NCBI GenBank assembly: GCA_023136145.1
Contig: JAGLRU010000450.1
Location: 1-5,189 of the forward strand
DNA from: Alphaproteobacteria bacterium
Lineage (GTDB): Bacteria; Pseudomonadota; Alphaproteobacteria; Micavibrionales; UBA2020
Direction: 5' to 3'
Length of the DNA: 5,189 nucleotides
Position 1 is the stretch's first letter. The number at the start of each line of letters is the position of its first letter. The position numbers were made by a program, and so were the translations under genes. This document shows, in pieces, positions 1-4,925 of the stretch. The notes beneath the pieces were generated by a model, which saw only the letters and a list, made by a program, of their open reading frames with translations, was not told where the DNA came from and ran no database searches.

Positions 1-122
1 AGGAGAATAAATTTCTTGCTCAAGTAACTCCGTATGGCGAAAGTCCAATAACTGCTGTTTTCAACACATCCGGTATAAAAAATGCCATTAAACCTCTGCA
101 AGAAAACTGCGGTTGGAAATAA
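1..122 (+). CDS. 3' end of a VasI/TagO-like protein (partial)
   Basis: This is the C-terminal end of a gene that enters from the left edge. The frame starting at base 3 is open for 39 codons and stops with TAA at 120-122. The visible end includes the stretch TPYGESPITAVFNTSG and finishes NCGWK. The pattern of a PYGE(S/N)P(I/V)TA(V/T)F strand, a short helix and a final CGW resembles, from memory, the C-terminus of proteins annotated as VasI/TagO, type VI secretion-associated; many homologues occur outside type VI loci, so no secretion role is inferred. The end looks intact, so the cassette that follows did not interrupt this gene. The family assignment rests on a short stretch and is tentative; that this is coding is more certain than its name. 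Confidence 0.5.
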   Translation, partial: ENKFLAQVTPYGESPITAVFNTSGIKNAIKPLQENCGWK

Positions 123-166
123 TGTTTCTTGAGAGTGTGTAGTAGAGCAAAAGAAAAAGGATGAGC

Positions 167-195
167 CCCACGAATGGACACGGATAAACACGGAT
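167..195 (+). repeat. Left inverted-repeat arm of the GxxExxY cassette
   Basis: This arm matches the reverse complement of 612-640 at 28 of 29 bases; the one difference is A at 173 against G in the partner. It is built from a 10-bp period: the word ACACGGATAA at 178-187 is followed by a near copy at 188-197 whose last two bases differ, and preceded by a degenerate copy. The arm overlaps the start of the nuclease gene: its ATG (174-176) and first seven codons, MDTDKHG, are repeat sequence. Confidence 0.85.
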
Positions 196-569
196 TTCAT
201 GGGACTTTATTGTTCAAGGAGGAAACGCGCCAGATTATTGGTTGCGCCATGAGCGTTTTAAACGAACTTGGGCATGGTTTTTTAGAGAAACCATATGAGA
301 ACGCCCTGATTGTAGAGTTCGGCATAAAAAAGATACCTTGTAAACAGCAGCCCAGATATGAAATCGTTTATAAAAATGTCAACGTAGGCGGATATATCCC
401 CGATCTGATTGCTTTTGATAAAGTCATTGTAGATTTAAAAGCAATTGAAAGAATTAATGATCGTGAAAGAAGTCAGATGTTGAACTATCTGAAAGTAACA
501 GGTTTAAAAATTGGCTTGATCCTTAACTTTTCCAAACCAAAACTGGAATGGGAGAGGATAATTTTATGA
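174..569 (+). CDS. GxxExxY family protein (PD-(D/E)XK nuclease-like fold)
   Basis: A 131-residue protein that fits the GxxExxY family (PDDEXK_3, Pfam PF13366 by memory). The naming motif is visible as G35-H-G... with G35-F-L-E38-K-P-Y41. The nuclease-like core follows: P76-D77, then D87-L-K89 ten residues later, giving a PD...(D/E)xK signature with the predicted metal ligands D77 and D87 and lysine K89 present, so the site looks intact. The C-terminal part, with QMLNYL and LILNF, is also typical, and length is normal for the family. The cellular role of the family is not established; nuclease activity is inferred from fold only. The start at 174 lies in the left repeat arm and has an AAGGA at 157-161, 12 bases upstream; the family's conserved I-I-G-C-A helix (21-25) requires a start upstream of the next in-frame ATG at 249. 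The stop TGA overlaps the ATG at 566 of the next small frame. The gene is not part of the usual neighbourhood of scpA and is probably acquired. Confidence 0.9.
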   Translation: MDTDKHGFHGTLLFKEETRQIIGCAMSVLNELGHGFLEKPYENALIVEFGIKKIPCKQQPRYEIVYKNVNVGGYIPDLIAFDKVIVDLKAIERINDRERSQMLNYLKVTGLKIGLILNFSKPKLEWERIIL

Positions 570-745
570 TGTCTTTTTTTAACAAAGAAATGGAGCAAAT
601 AAATGATTCTTATCCGTGTTTATCCGTGTCCATCCGTGGGCAAATTTTCTTGTTAAACAGCAAAACATCCCTGAAAACCATCACTGTCGATGCTTTCCAG
701 AATGAACTATCAGCATCGGATTTTAAGAAACTGGAAACTGTATGA
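566..745 (+). CDS. Doubtful 59-residue hypothetical protein between the cassette and scpA
   Basis: A short frame with no recognised family. It begins at ATG 566, whose ATGA overlaps the stop of the GxxExxY gene, and ends in a TGA that forms a second ATGA overlap with the scpA start. An ATG further upstream at 548 is in the same frame and would give 65 residues. Residues about 15-25 (CLSVSIRG region) are simply the translation of the right repeat arm, so any protein would be chimeric: cassette sequence followed by about 35 residues of former upstream sequence ending LSASDFKKLETV. For being real: overlapping start/stop on both sides and a weak independent ribosome site for scpA, which could depend on coupling. 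Against: no homology I can recall, no conserved motif and small size. It could be a translational bridge, a remnant of an older gene end, or chance. Confidence 0.25.
   Translation: MMSFFNKEMEQINDSYPCLSVSIRGQIFLLNSKTSLKTITVDAFQNELSASDFKKLETV
612..640 (-). repeat. Right inverted-repeat arm of the GxxExxY cassette
   Basis: The reverse complement of the left arm. Read on the minus strand it holds three successive 10-bp copies of the ACACGGATAA word; the outer one is degenerate, and the inner one runs two bases past the arm, to 610. Read the same way, it also encodes M-D-T-D-K-H-G and then hits a TAA stop, so it mirrors the N-terminal codons of the nuclease gene without continuing into a gene. 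It lies about 100 bp upstream of the scpA start. Confidence 0.85.
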
Positions 746-1557
746 CGAAAGAAATCGAAGAGCCTAAGTTTGAAGAGGATATTCTTGAGGAGAGAAGCGA
801 TGGGGAGCAGCTTTTGCTTAGCTTGGGGGATTTTGACGGCCCGATAGATATGCTTCTGTCTTTGTCGCGCGATCAGAAAGTAGATTTGACTAAAATTTCC
901 ATTCTCGCGTTAGCTAACCAGTATATCGAGTTTATAGATAAGGCGCGGGAACTTCGGATTGAGATAGCCGCCGATTATCTGGTGATGGCGGCGTGGCTCG
1001 CTTATCTTAAATCTCGTTTGTTGGTGCCGCAGGAGGAATTAAAGCAGGAAGAACCGTCTGCGATGGAACTGGCTGAAGCGCTCCAGTTTCAACTTCGTCG
1101 TCTTGAAGCCATGCGCAAGTCGGCGGATTCCCTGTTCAAGTTACCACGTCTTGGCTTTGGCATGTTTTGTCGTGGGGAACCGGAAGGACTCCGTGCACCG
1201 ACAGTATTCAGGTATGAGATGACATTTTATGATTTGCTGAAAGCTTATGGTGACATCAAGTTGAGGCAGCAAAATTCTACTTATAAGCTCAATCCAGCAG
1301 GTCTGTTTTCGATGGAGGACGCTCTGGTACGTTTTGAAAATATGCTTGGCAAAATTCCGAATGAATGGGTGTCGCTATTTATGTTTCTGCCTGGTATCAG
1401 AAGCGGGGAAAGTGTCGTCAGGCGTTCTGCCGTTGCATCCACATTTGGAGGTGCGCTTGAAATGGTTAAGCGCGGTCTGATCGAGATTCGACAGGAAAAG
1501 AATTACGAAACGATTTATCTTCGGCGTATATCGACGACAGTTGAAGAAGGGGAATAA
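742..1557 (+). CDS. scpA: Segregation and condensation protein A (kleisin)
   Basis: ScpA is the kleisin subunit that, with ScpB, bridges SMC heads in the bacterial condensin complex and acts on the nucleoid in chromosome compaction and segregation. The 271-residue product has the family layout: an N-terminal SMC-neck-binding domain with F31-D-G-P-I-D-M-L-L39 (usual form F-x-GPLDLLL), the helix A77-DYLVMAAWLAYLKSRLLVP-96, an acidic linker with a long middle region, and a C-terminal winged helix ending with GLIEIRQE and TIYLRR. Length is normal. ATG 742 is the only reasonable start: the frame is closed by TAA at 724-726 and no other start codon lies between. The ribosome-binding site is weak (GGAA at 733-736), so translation may be coupled to the frame upstream, with which it overlaps by 4 bp. 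scpB follows 9 bp after the stop. Confidence 0.97.
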   Translation: MTKEIEEPKFEEDILEERSDGEQLLLSLGDFDGPIDMLLSLSRDQKVDLTKISILALANQYIEFIDKARELRIEIAADYLVMAAWLAYLKSRLLVPQEELKQEEPSAMELAEALQFQLRRLEAMRKSADSLFKLPRLGFGMFCRGEPEGLRAPTVFRYEMTFYDLLKAYGDIKLRQQNSTYKLNPAGLFSMEDALVRFENMLGKIPNEWVSLFMFLPGIRSGESVVRRSAVASTFGGALEMVKRGLIEIRQEKNYETIYLRRISTTVEEGE

Positions 1558-1566
1558 AAGGAAAAA

Positions 1567-2325
1567 ATGGCAGAAGTAGAAATGGAAATTCTTGAACTAT
1601 CGAATGCGGAAGAATCGGTTCCATCTGATATCTGTATGACACCGGACGATATCCGTCTTGTGGAGGCTATTTTGTTCGCGTCGGCAGAGGCTGTTGATGA
1701 GCGCACTATTGCCGAAAGGTTTTCCGCTGATCGTGCGGTTTTGATTCCAGAAATTTTGGAGCATCTTCGCGCACAATACGCGGGAAGTGGCGTTAATCTT
1801 GTGCAGAGGGGCGGTCTTTGGGCGTTCCGTACTGCAACTGATCTTGGTGAGCGGATAAAGCCGGAAAAAGAACAACCTCGGAAATTCACACGCGCTGCGA
1901 TGGAAACAATGGCGGTTATTGCCTACCATCAGCCTGTAACACGCGCTGAAATTGAAAATATTCGTGGAGTGGCAATTAGCTCCGGTGCGCTTGATGCTCT
2001 GATGGAAGCAGGATGGGTCAAGTCGGGAAAGCGTCGTAAAGTGCCGGGACGTCCTGTAACATGGCTGTCTACGAAGGCTTTTCTGGATCATTTTGGTCTT
2101 GAGAGCCTTGCCGATTTGCCGGGAGTTGGTGATCTCAAGGCTGCCGGACTTCTCGACAAACGTCCGGCGATTGATACGGTTCCAAATCCAGCCGATTTGT
2201 TTGAAGATGAAGGAGCAGAACACGATCCTGGCGAAGTCACTGATGAAGACTTGTTGGGTGGTTCGGAAGATGATTCTGTTATGGAATCGTCTGGTGAAGA
2301 TATTGAACATCAGGAGGGTAAATAG
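1567..2325 (+). CDS. scpB: Segregation and condensation protein B
   Basis: ScpB binds the central part of ScpA as a dimer and completes the SMC-ScpAB complex on the nucleoid. The 252-residue product shows both winged-helix domains: the first from about residue 28 (IRLVEAILFASAE) and the second centred on the family hallmark A116-VIAYHQPVTRAEIENIRG, followed by G161-R-P (usually GRPxxY or similar) and a final D183-L-P-G. Residues about 190-252 form a low-complexity acidic tail rich in D and E, which is variable in this family. The start ATG 1567 has AAAGG at 1557-1561, 5 bases upstream. The gene follows scpA after 9 bp, and the tatA ribosome-binding site lies inside its last codons. Confidence 0.97.
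   Translation: MAEVEMEILELSNAEESVPSDICMTPDDIRLVEAILFASAEAVDERTIAERFSADRAVLIPEILEHLRAQYAGSGVNLVQRGGLWAFRTATDLGERIKPEKEQPRKFTRAAMETMAVIAYHQPVTRAEIENIRGVAISSGALDALMEAGWVKSGKRRKVPGRPVTWLSTKAFLDHFGLESLADLPGVGDLKAAGLLDKRPAIDTVPNPADLFEDEGAEHDPGEVTDEDLLGGSEDDSVMESSGEDIEHQEGK
2312..2318 (+). promoter_or_regulatory. Ribosome-binding site of tatA inside the scpB end
   Basis: AGGAGGG is a near-perfect Shine-Dalgarno sequence that sits within the last five codons of scpB, 12 bases before the tatA ATG. It fixes ATG 2331 as the tatA start and ties tatA to the scpAB transcript. The spacing is longer than optimal. Confidence 0.7.
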
Positions 2326-2330
2326 TTATA

Positions 2331-2528
2331 ATGAGTATTAGTTTTGTACAGATATTATTGATTTTAGTCGTTGTTTTGGTTCTTTTCGGTGCTGGGAAAT
2401 TGCCGGGGGTTATGGGCGATCTTGGTAAGGGAATGCGTAATTTCAAGGATGGTCTTAAAGAGGGCGAAGAGGATAAAAATGAGGAGCCTCCAAAGCCTAC
2501 GCTTCCAGATAAATCGAAGGTTGAATAG
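2331..2528 (+). CDS. tatA: Sec-independent protein translocase subunit TatA
   Basis: TatA is the small inner-membrane subunit that assembles around TatBC-bound substrate to let folded twin-arginine proteins cross. The 65-residue product has the expected order: short N-terminus with a polar Q7, one transmembrane segment (about residues 5-19), the hinge F19-G20 followed by K23-L24-P25, an amphipathic helix (about 26-45, GVMGDLGKGMRNFKDGLKEG) and a charged, proline-containing tail. The FG hinge, in contrast with the GP hinge of the next gene, and the KGMRNFKDG helix distinguish TatA from TatB. Size is on the small side but normal for the family. It starts 5 bp after scpB and ends 2 bp before tatB. 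Confidence 0.96.
   Translation: MSISFVQILLILVVVLVLFGAGKLPGVMGDLGKGMRNFKDGLKEGEEDKNEEPPKPTLPDKSKVE
2516..2520 (+). promoter_or_regulatory. Ribosome-binding site deciding the TTG start of tatB
   Basis: GAAGG lies in the last codons of tatA, 10 bases before TTG 2531. The TTG is followed immediately by codons for F-G-I-G, matching the invariant beginning of TatB (M-F-x-I-G), so this site supports TTG as the true start rather than any later ATG. Confidence 0.6.
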
Positions 2529-2530
2529 TC

Positions 2531-2818
2531 TTGTTTGGCATTGGAGGGGTTGAATTTCTAATTATTCTAGCTGTGGCTATTGTGGTCATCGGCCCCAAAG
2601 ACTTGCCGCGTACTTTTTATAAAGCTGGAAAAGTTATTAGAAAAATCAAAGTGGTAACTGCTGATATTCAGAAATCGATAGAAGGTGTGATGATGGAAGG
2701 TGAACTGGATGAAATCGCTAGGGAAGCTAATAAACCCGGCGGTGAAAACATGCAGTTTGAGATAGACAAGCAAATAAAAGCGGAAGTTAAAAGTAAGAAA
2801 AATGATTCAACGGGTTGA
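2531..2818 (+). CDS. tatB: Sec-independent protein translocase subunit TatB (TTG start)
   Basis: TatB forms the twin-arginine signal receptor with TatC in the inner membrane. The 95-residue product begins (M)FGIGGVEFL with the conserved glutamate E8 at the start of the transmembrane segment (about 6-20), followed by the G21-P22 hinge and K23-D-L-P26, all diagnostic of TatB rather than TatA. An amphipathic helix follows, then a charged tail with no recognisable domain. The product is short: E. coli TatB is about 171 residues, and many alphaproteobacterial TatB proteins are longer than 100; the missing part is the variable tail. The start is TTG at 2531, two bases after the tatA stop. The end overlaps the annotated tatC start by 17 bp. 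No frameshift is apparent. Confidence 0.95.
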   Translation: MFGIGGVEFLIILAVAIVVIGPKDLPRTFYKAGKVIRKIKVVTADIQKSIEGVMMEGELDEIAREANKPGGENMQFEIDKQIKAEVKSKKNDSTG

Positions 2819-3569
2819 AAACGTGGAATCTACTCAAATGGCACTTGTGGCGCATTTGCTTGAGCTGCGCCGTCGTCTGATTTATTCCTTTGCGGCTTTT
2901 GTTTTCGCCAGTCTGCTTTGTTATCAATTTTCCAGCGATATTTATGCTTTTCTGGTCAAGCCGTTAGCTGAGGTTCTTCAAGGAGAAAATCGGCGGTTGA
3001 TTTATACCGGACTGACAGAAGCGTTTTTTACCTATATGAAACTGGCACTTTTTGCGGGCGGGTTTTTGTCGTTTCCGATCATCGCTGTGCAAGTGTGGAT
3101 GTTCGTGGCTCCGGGGCTTTATAAAAACGAGAAAAGGGCTTTCCTGCCTTTTCTTGTAGCAACGCCAGTTTTGTTCGTTCTGGGTGCTGCGTTCGTTTAC
3201 TATCTTGTTATTCCTATGGCGTGGAGATTTTTTGCCGGTTTTGAAAGTTTCGCTCCACAAAACAATGGCTTGCCGATTCAACTTGAAGCGCGAGTTGGGG
3301 AATATCTCTCTCTTACCATGAAGCTCATTTTTGCCTTTGGCCTTTGCTTTCAAATGCCTGTTTTGCTGACACTTTTGGCAAGGGTCGGGCTGGTGAGTGC
3401 AAAGGCTCTGACCGAAAAACGCCGTTATGCCATTGTAGGGATTTTCACCTTCGCTGCTGTTGTTACTCCGCCTGACATTCTGAGCCAGATCATGTTGGCG
3501 GTGTCGTTGCTGGCACTGTACGAGATTTCCGTCTGGCTTGTGAGGATGACAGAAAAAAAGACAAACTAA
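2802..3569 (+). CDS. tatC: Sec-independent protein translocase subunit TatC
   Basis: TatC is the polytopic core of the Tat receptor; it binds the twin-arginine signal on the cytoplasmic side. The 255-residue product fits the six-helix family. Visible conserved sites are H18-LLELRRRL (cytoplasmic N-terminus, E21 and R23), F101-VAPGLYKNE-110 (E110 aligns with E. coli E103), G181-LCFQMP-186 (Q184 where E. coli has E170; Q is frequent elsewhere), and T222-PPD-225 followed by S-Q and Y-E. At residue 235, within LAVSLL, a serine replaces the proline usual in LAIP. The start is uncertain: ATG 2802 gives a 17-bp overlap with tatB, while GTG 2823 (V8) or ATG 2838 (M13) are also in frame and would still keep the conserved N-terminus. 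The product ends at TAA 3567-3569, before the serS promoter candidate. Confidence 0.97.
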   Translation: MIQRVENVESTQMALVAHLLELRRRLIYSFAAFVFASLLCYQFSSDIYAFLVKPLAEVLQGENRRLIYTGLTEAFFTYMKLALFAGGFLSFPIIAVQVWMFVAPGLYKNEKRAFLPFLVATPVLFVLGAAFVYYLVIPMAWRFFAGFESFAPQNNGLPIQLEARVGEYLSLTMKLIFAFGLCFQMPVLLTLLARVGLVSAKALTEKRRYAIVGIFTFAAVVTPPDILSQIMLAVSLLALYEISVWLVRMTEKKTN

Positions 3570-3586
3570 CATTACATTTGGATTTC

Positions 3587-3615
3587 TTGTTTTTTTCTCT
3601 GTAAAGCCGTACAAT
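3587..3615 (+). promoter_or_regulatory. Candidate sigma-70-type promoter for serS
   Basis: In the 66-bp gap between tatC and serS, TTGTTT (3587-3592) and TACAAT (3610-3615) are separated by 17 bp, the optimal spacing. TACAAT matches TATAAT at 5 of 6 positions, and TTGTTT matches the first three bases of TTGACA. A start a few bases downstream would leave a leader of about 10-15 nt before the serS ATG at 3636. The -35 region is in a T-run, so the match is partly favoured by composition. Confidence 0.45.
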
Positions 3616-3635
3616 CGGTTTGGGGAGAAATACAA

Positions 3636-4925
3636 ATGTTTGATTTGAAGCTTATTCGGGATACGCCCGATCATTTTGATTCCGGTTGGAAGCGGCGTGG
3701 GCTGGAACCGCAGACACCTAAAATTATCGAAATGGACGAAAAACGCCGCGTCCTGCAAACGGGAATGCAGGAGTTGCAGTCCAAACGCAATGATGCCTCC
3801 AAAAAGATCGGTATGATTAAATCCAAAGGCGGGGATGCTGCTGCTTTGATGCAGGAAGTCGCCGGTTACAAAAGCAAGATTGCCAGTATTGAGGAAGAAG
3901 AAAAAAAATGTGGCGAGGAACTGACGAAACTTCTCAGCACGCTGCCAAATCTCCCCGATGCGACGGTGCCGGATGGAACTTCCGAGGAAGACAATAAAGA
4001 AGTCCGAAAAGTTGGGCAGCCAAAGCTGATGAACAATCCCAAAGATCACGTCGATATTGGCGCGGGTCTTGGCGGAATGGATTTTGAAACGGCGGCGAAA
4101 ATGTCTGGTTCGCGTTTTGTGTTGCTTCGTGGAGGTATTGCACGGTTGGAACGTGCTATAGCGCAATTTATGCTGGATACGCATACGCAGGAGCATGGAT
4201 ATACCGAGCTTTCAGTGCCGTTGTTGGTGCGGGATCAAGCCGTGTTTGGTACTGGACAATTGCCTAAGTTTGCCGAAGACCTTTTTAAAGCTACTACGGG
4301 ACATTGGCTAATTCCTACAGCAGAAGTTCCCCTCACTAACACTGTTAGGGATTCCATCGTTCCCATCGGCGACCTTCCTTTACGGCTTACGGCGTTGACG
4401 CATTGCTTTCGTTCAGAGGCGGGCGCGGCGGGTAAGGATACGCGAGGTATGATCCGACAGCATCAGTTTTATAAAGTGGAAATGGTTAGCATCACCGAGC
4501 CGGAAAAGTCTGAAGAGGAACATGAGCGTATGACAGATTGCGCTGAAACCATCTTGAAAAAGCTTGATCTTGCCTTTCGTACTGTCACGCTTTGCACTGG
4601 AGATATGGGGTTTTCCGCACGTAAGACTTACGATATAGAAGTCTGGCTACCCGGGCAGAATACATATCGTGAAATTTCCAGCTGCTCGAACTGCGGAGAT
4701 TTTCAGGCGAGGCGCATGATGGCGCGTTATAAGAAAGAAGGCGACAAGAGTACAAGATACGTCCATACGCTGAATGGTTCCGGTGTTGCGGTTGGGCGAT
4801 GCCTTATCGCCGTGCTGGAGAATTATCAGCAGCCGGACGGCAGCGTAATCATTCCCGATGTATTGAAGCCCTATATGGGCGGGATAACAAAACTGGAGCC
4901 TAGTGGTAGGAGTAAAAATGCTTAA
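3636..4925 (+). CDS. serS: Serine--tRNA ligase
   Basis: SerS charges tRNA-Ser (and tRNA-Sec where present) with serine in the cytoplasm using ATP. The 429-residue class II synthetase is full length. The N-terminus starts MFDLKLIRD, with a charged coiled-coil arm of two long helices (about residues 29-105) that contacts the tRNA variable arm. The catalytic domain shows the serine-binding T228-A-E230, motif 2 from F258-R-S-E261 through G-AAGKDTRG and RQHQF, and motif 3 from N380-G-S-G-V-A-V-G-R388. The end PDGSVIIPDVLKPYMGG is typical. The ribosome site GGGGAG (3622-3627) lies 8 bases before ATG 3636. The 3' end overlaps surE by 8 bp, so the two are likely co-transcribed. No key residue is missing. 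Confidence 0.98.
   Translation: MFDLKLIRDTPDHFDSGWKRRGLEPQTPKIIEMDEKRRVLQTGMQELQSKRNDASKKIGMIKSKGGDAAALMQEVAGYKSKIASIEEEEKKCGEELTKLLSTLPNLPDATVPDGTSEEDNKEVRKVGQPKLMNNPKDHVDIGAGLGGMDFETAAKMSGSRFVLLRGGIARLERAIAQFMLDTHTQEHGYTELSVPLLVRDQAVFGTGQLPKFAEDLFKATTGHWLIPTAEVPLTNTVRDSIVPIGDLPLRLTALTHCFRSEAGAAGKDTRGMIRQHQFYKVEMVSITEPEKSEEEHERMTDCAETILKKLDLAFRTVTLCTGDMGFSARKTYDIEVWLPGQNTYREISSCSNCGDFQARRMMARYKKEGDKSTRYVHTLNGSGVAVGRCLIAVLENYQQPDGSVIIPDVLKPYMGGITKLEPSGRSKNA
4908..4912 (+). promoter_or_regulatory. Ribosome-binding site of surE within serS
   Basis: AGGAG in the last codons of serS lies 5 bases before ATG 4918, fixing the surE start and giving an 8-bp overlap of the two genes. Confidence 0.65.

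Larger units (their letters stand above)
167..640. mobile_element. Inverted-repeat-bounded cassette carrying a GxxExxY gene
   Basis: A 474-bp segment is bounded by two 29-bp arms in inverted orientation (167-195 and 612-640) that match at 28 of 29 positions. It contains one convincing gene, the GxxExxY protein, and the beginning of a doubtful small frame. I recall that GxxExxY genes in many bacteria are accompanied by repeats built on the same CACGGATAA-type word, which supports treating gene plus repeats as a unit. No transposase is present and no target-site duplication is visible next to the arms, so this is not a standard insertion sequence. Alternatives are a non-autonomous element moved by an enzyme elsewhere, or a gene associated with a dispersed repeat. 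Calling it mobile is inference. Confidence 0.42.

Noticed and set aside
129..157. Promoter for the GxxExxY gene based on TTGAGA at 129-134
   Set aside because: At a 17-bp spacing the -10 position reads AGAAAA, which is a poor match, so no promoter can be supported.
216..222. Strong Shine-Dalgarno sequence AAGGAGG inside the GxxExxY gene
   Set aside because: No ATG or in-frame start lies at a usable distance; the next in-frame ATG at 249 is 26 bases away and would remove the conserved first helix.
167..640. CRISPR-like array from the repeated CACGGAT word
   Set aside because: The copies are adjacent 10-bp units within two inverted arms; there are no regular spacers and the enclosed DNA is a gene.
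157..650. Target-site duplication around the inverted arms
   Set aside because: The bases outside the arms (GATGAGC on the left, CAAATTT on the right) do not match, so no duplication is visible.
1597..2310. 237-codon minus-strand frame opposite scpB
   Set aside because: Antisense to a certain gene, with no family resemblance and an unusual composition.
2093..2553. Plus-strand frames in another phase over the scpB end and tatA
   Set aside because: They are shifted readings of scpB and tatA; the conserved protein features are in the other frame.
2964..4196. 410-codon open frame on the minus strand across tatC and serS
   Set aside because: It lies fully antisense to two certain genes and the gap between them, and its translation is rich in H, F, N and R with no recognisable domain. 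It looks like a by-product of codon use on the coding strand.
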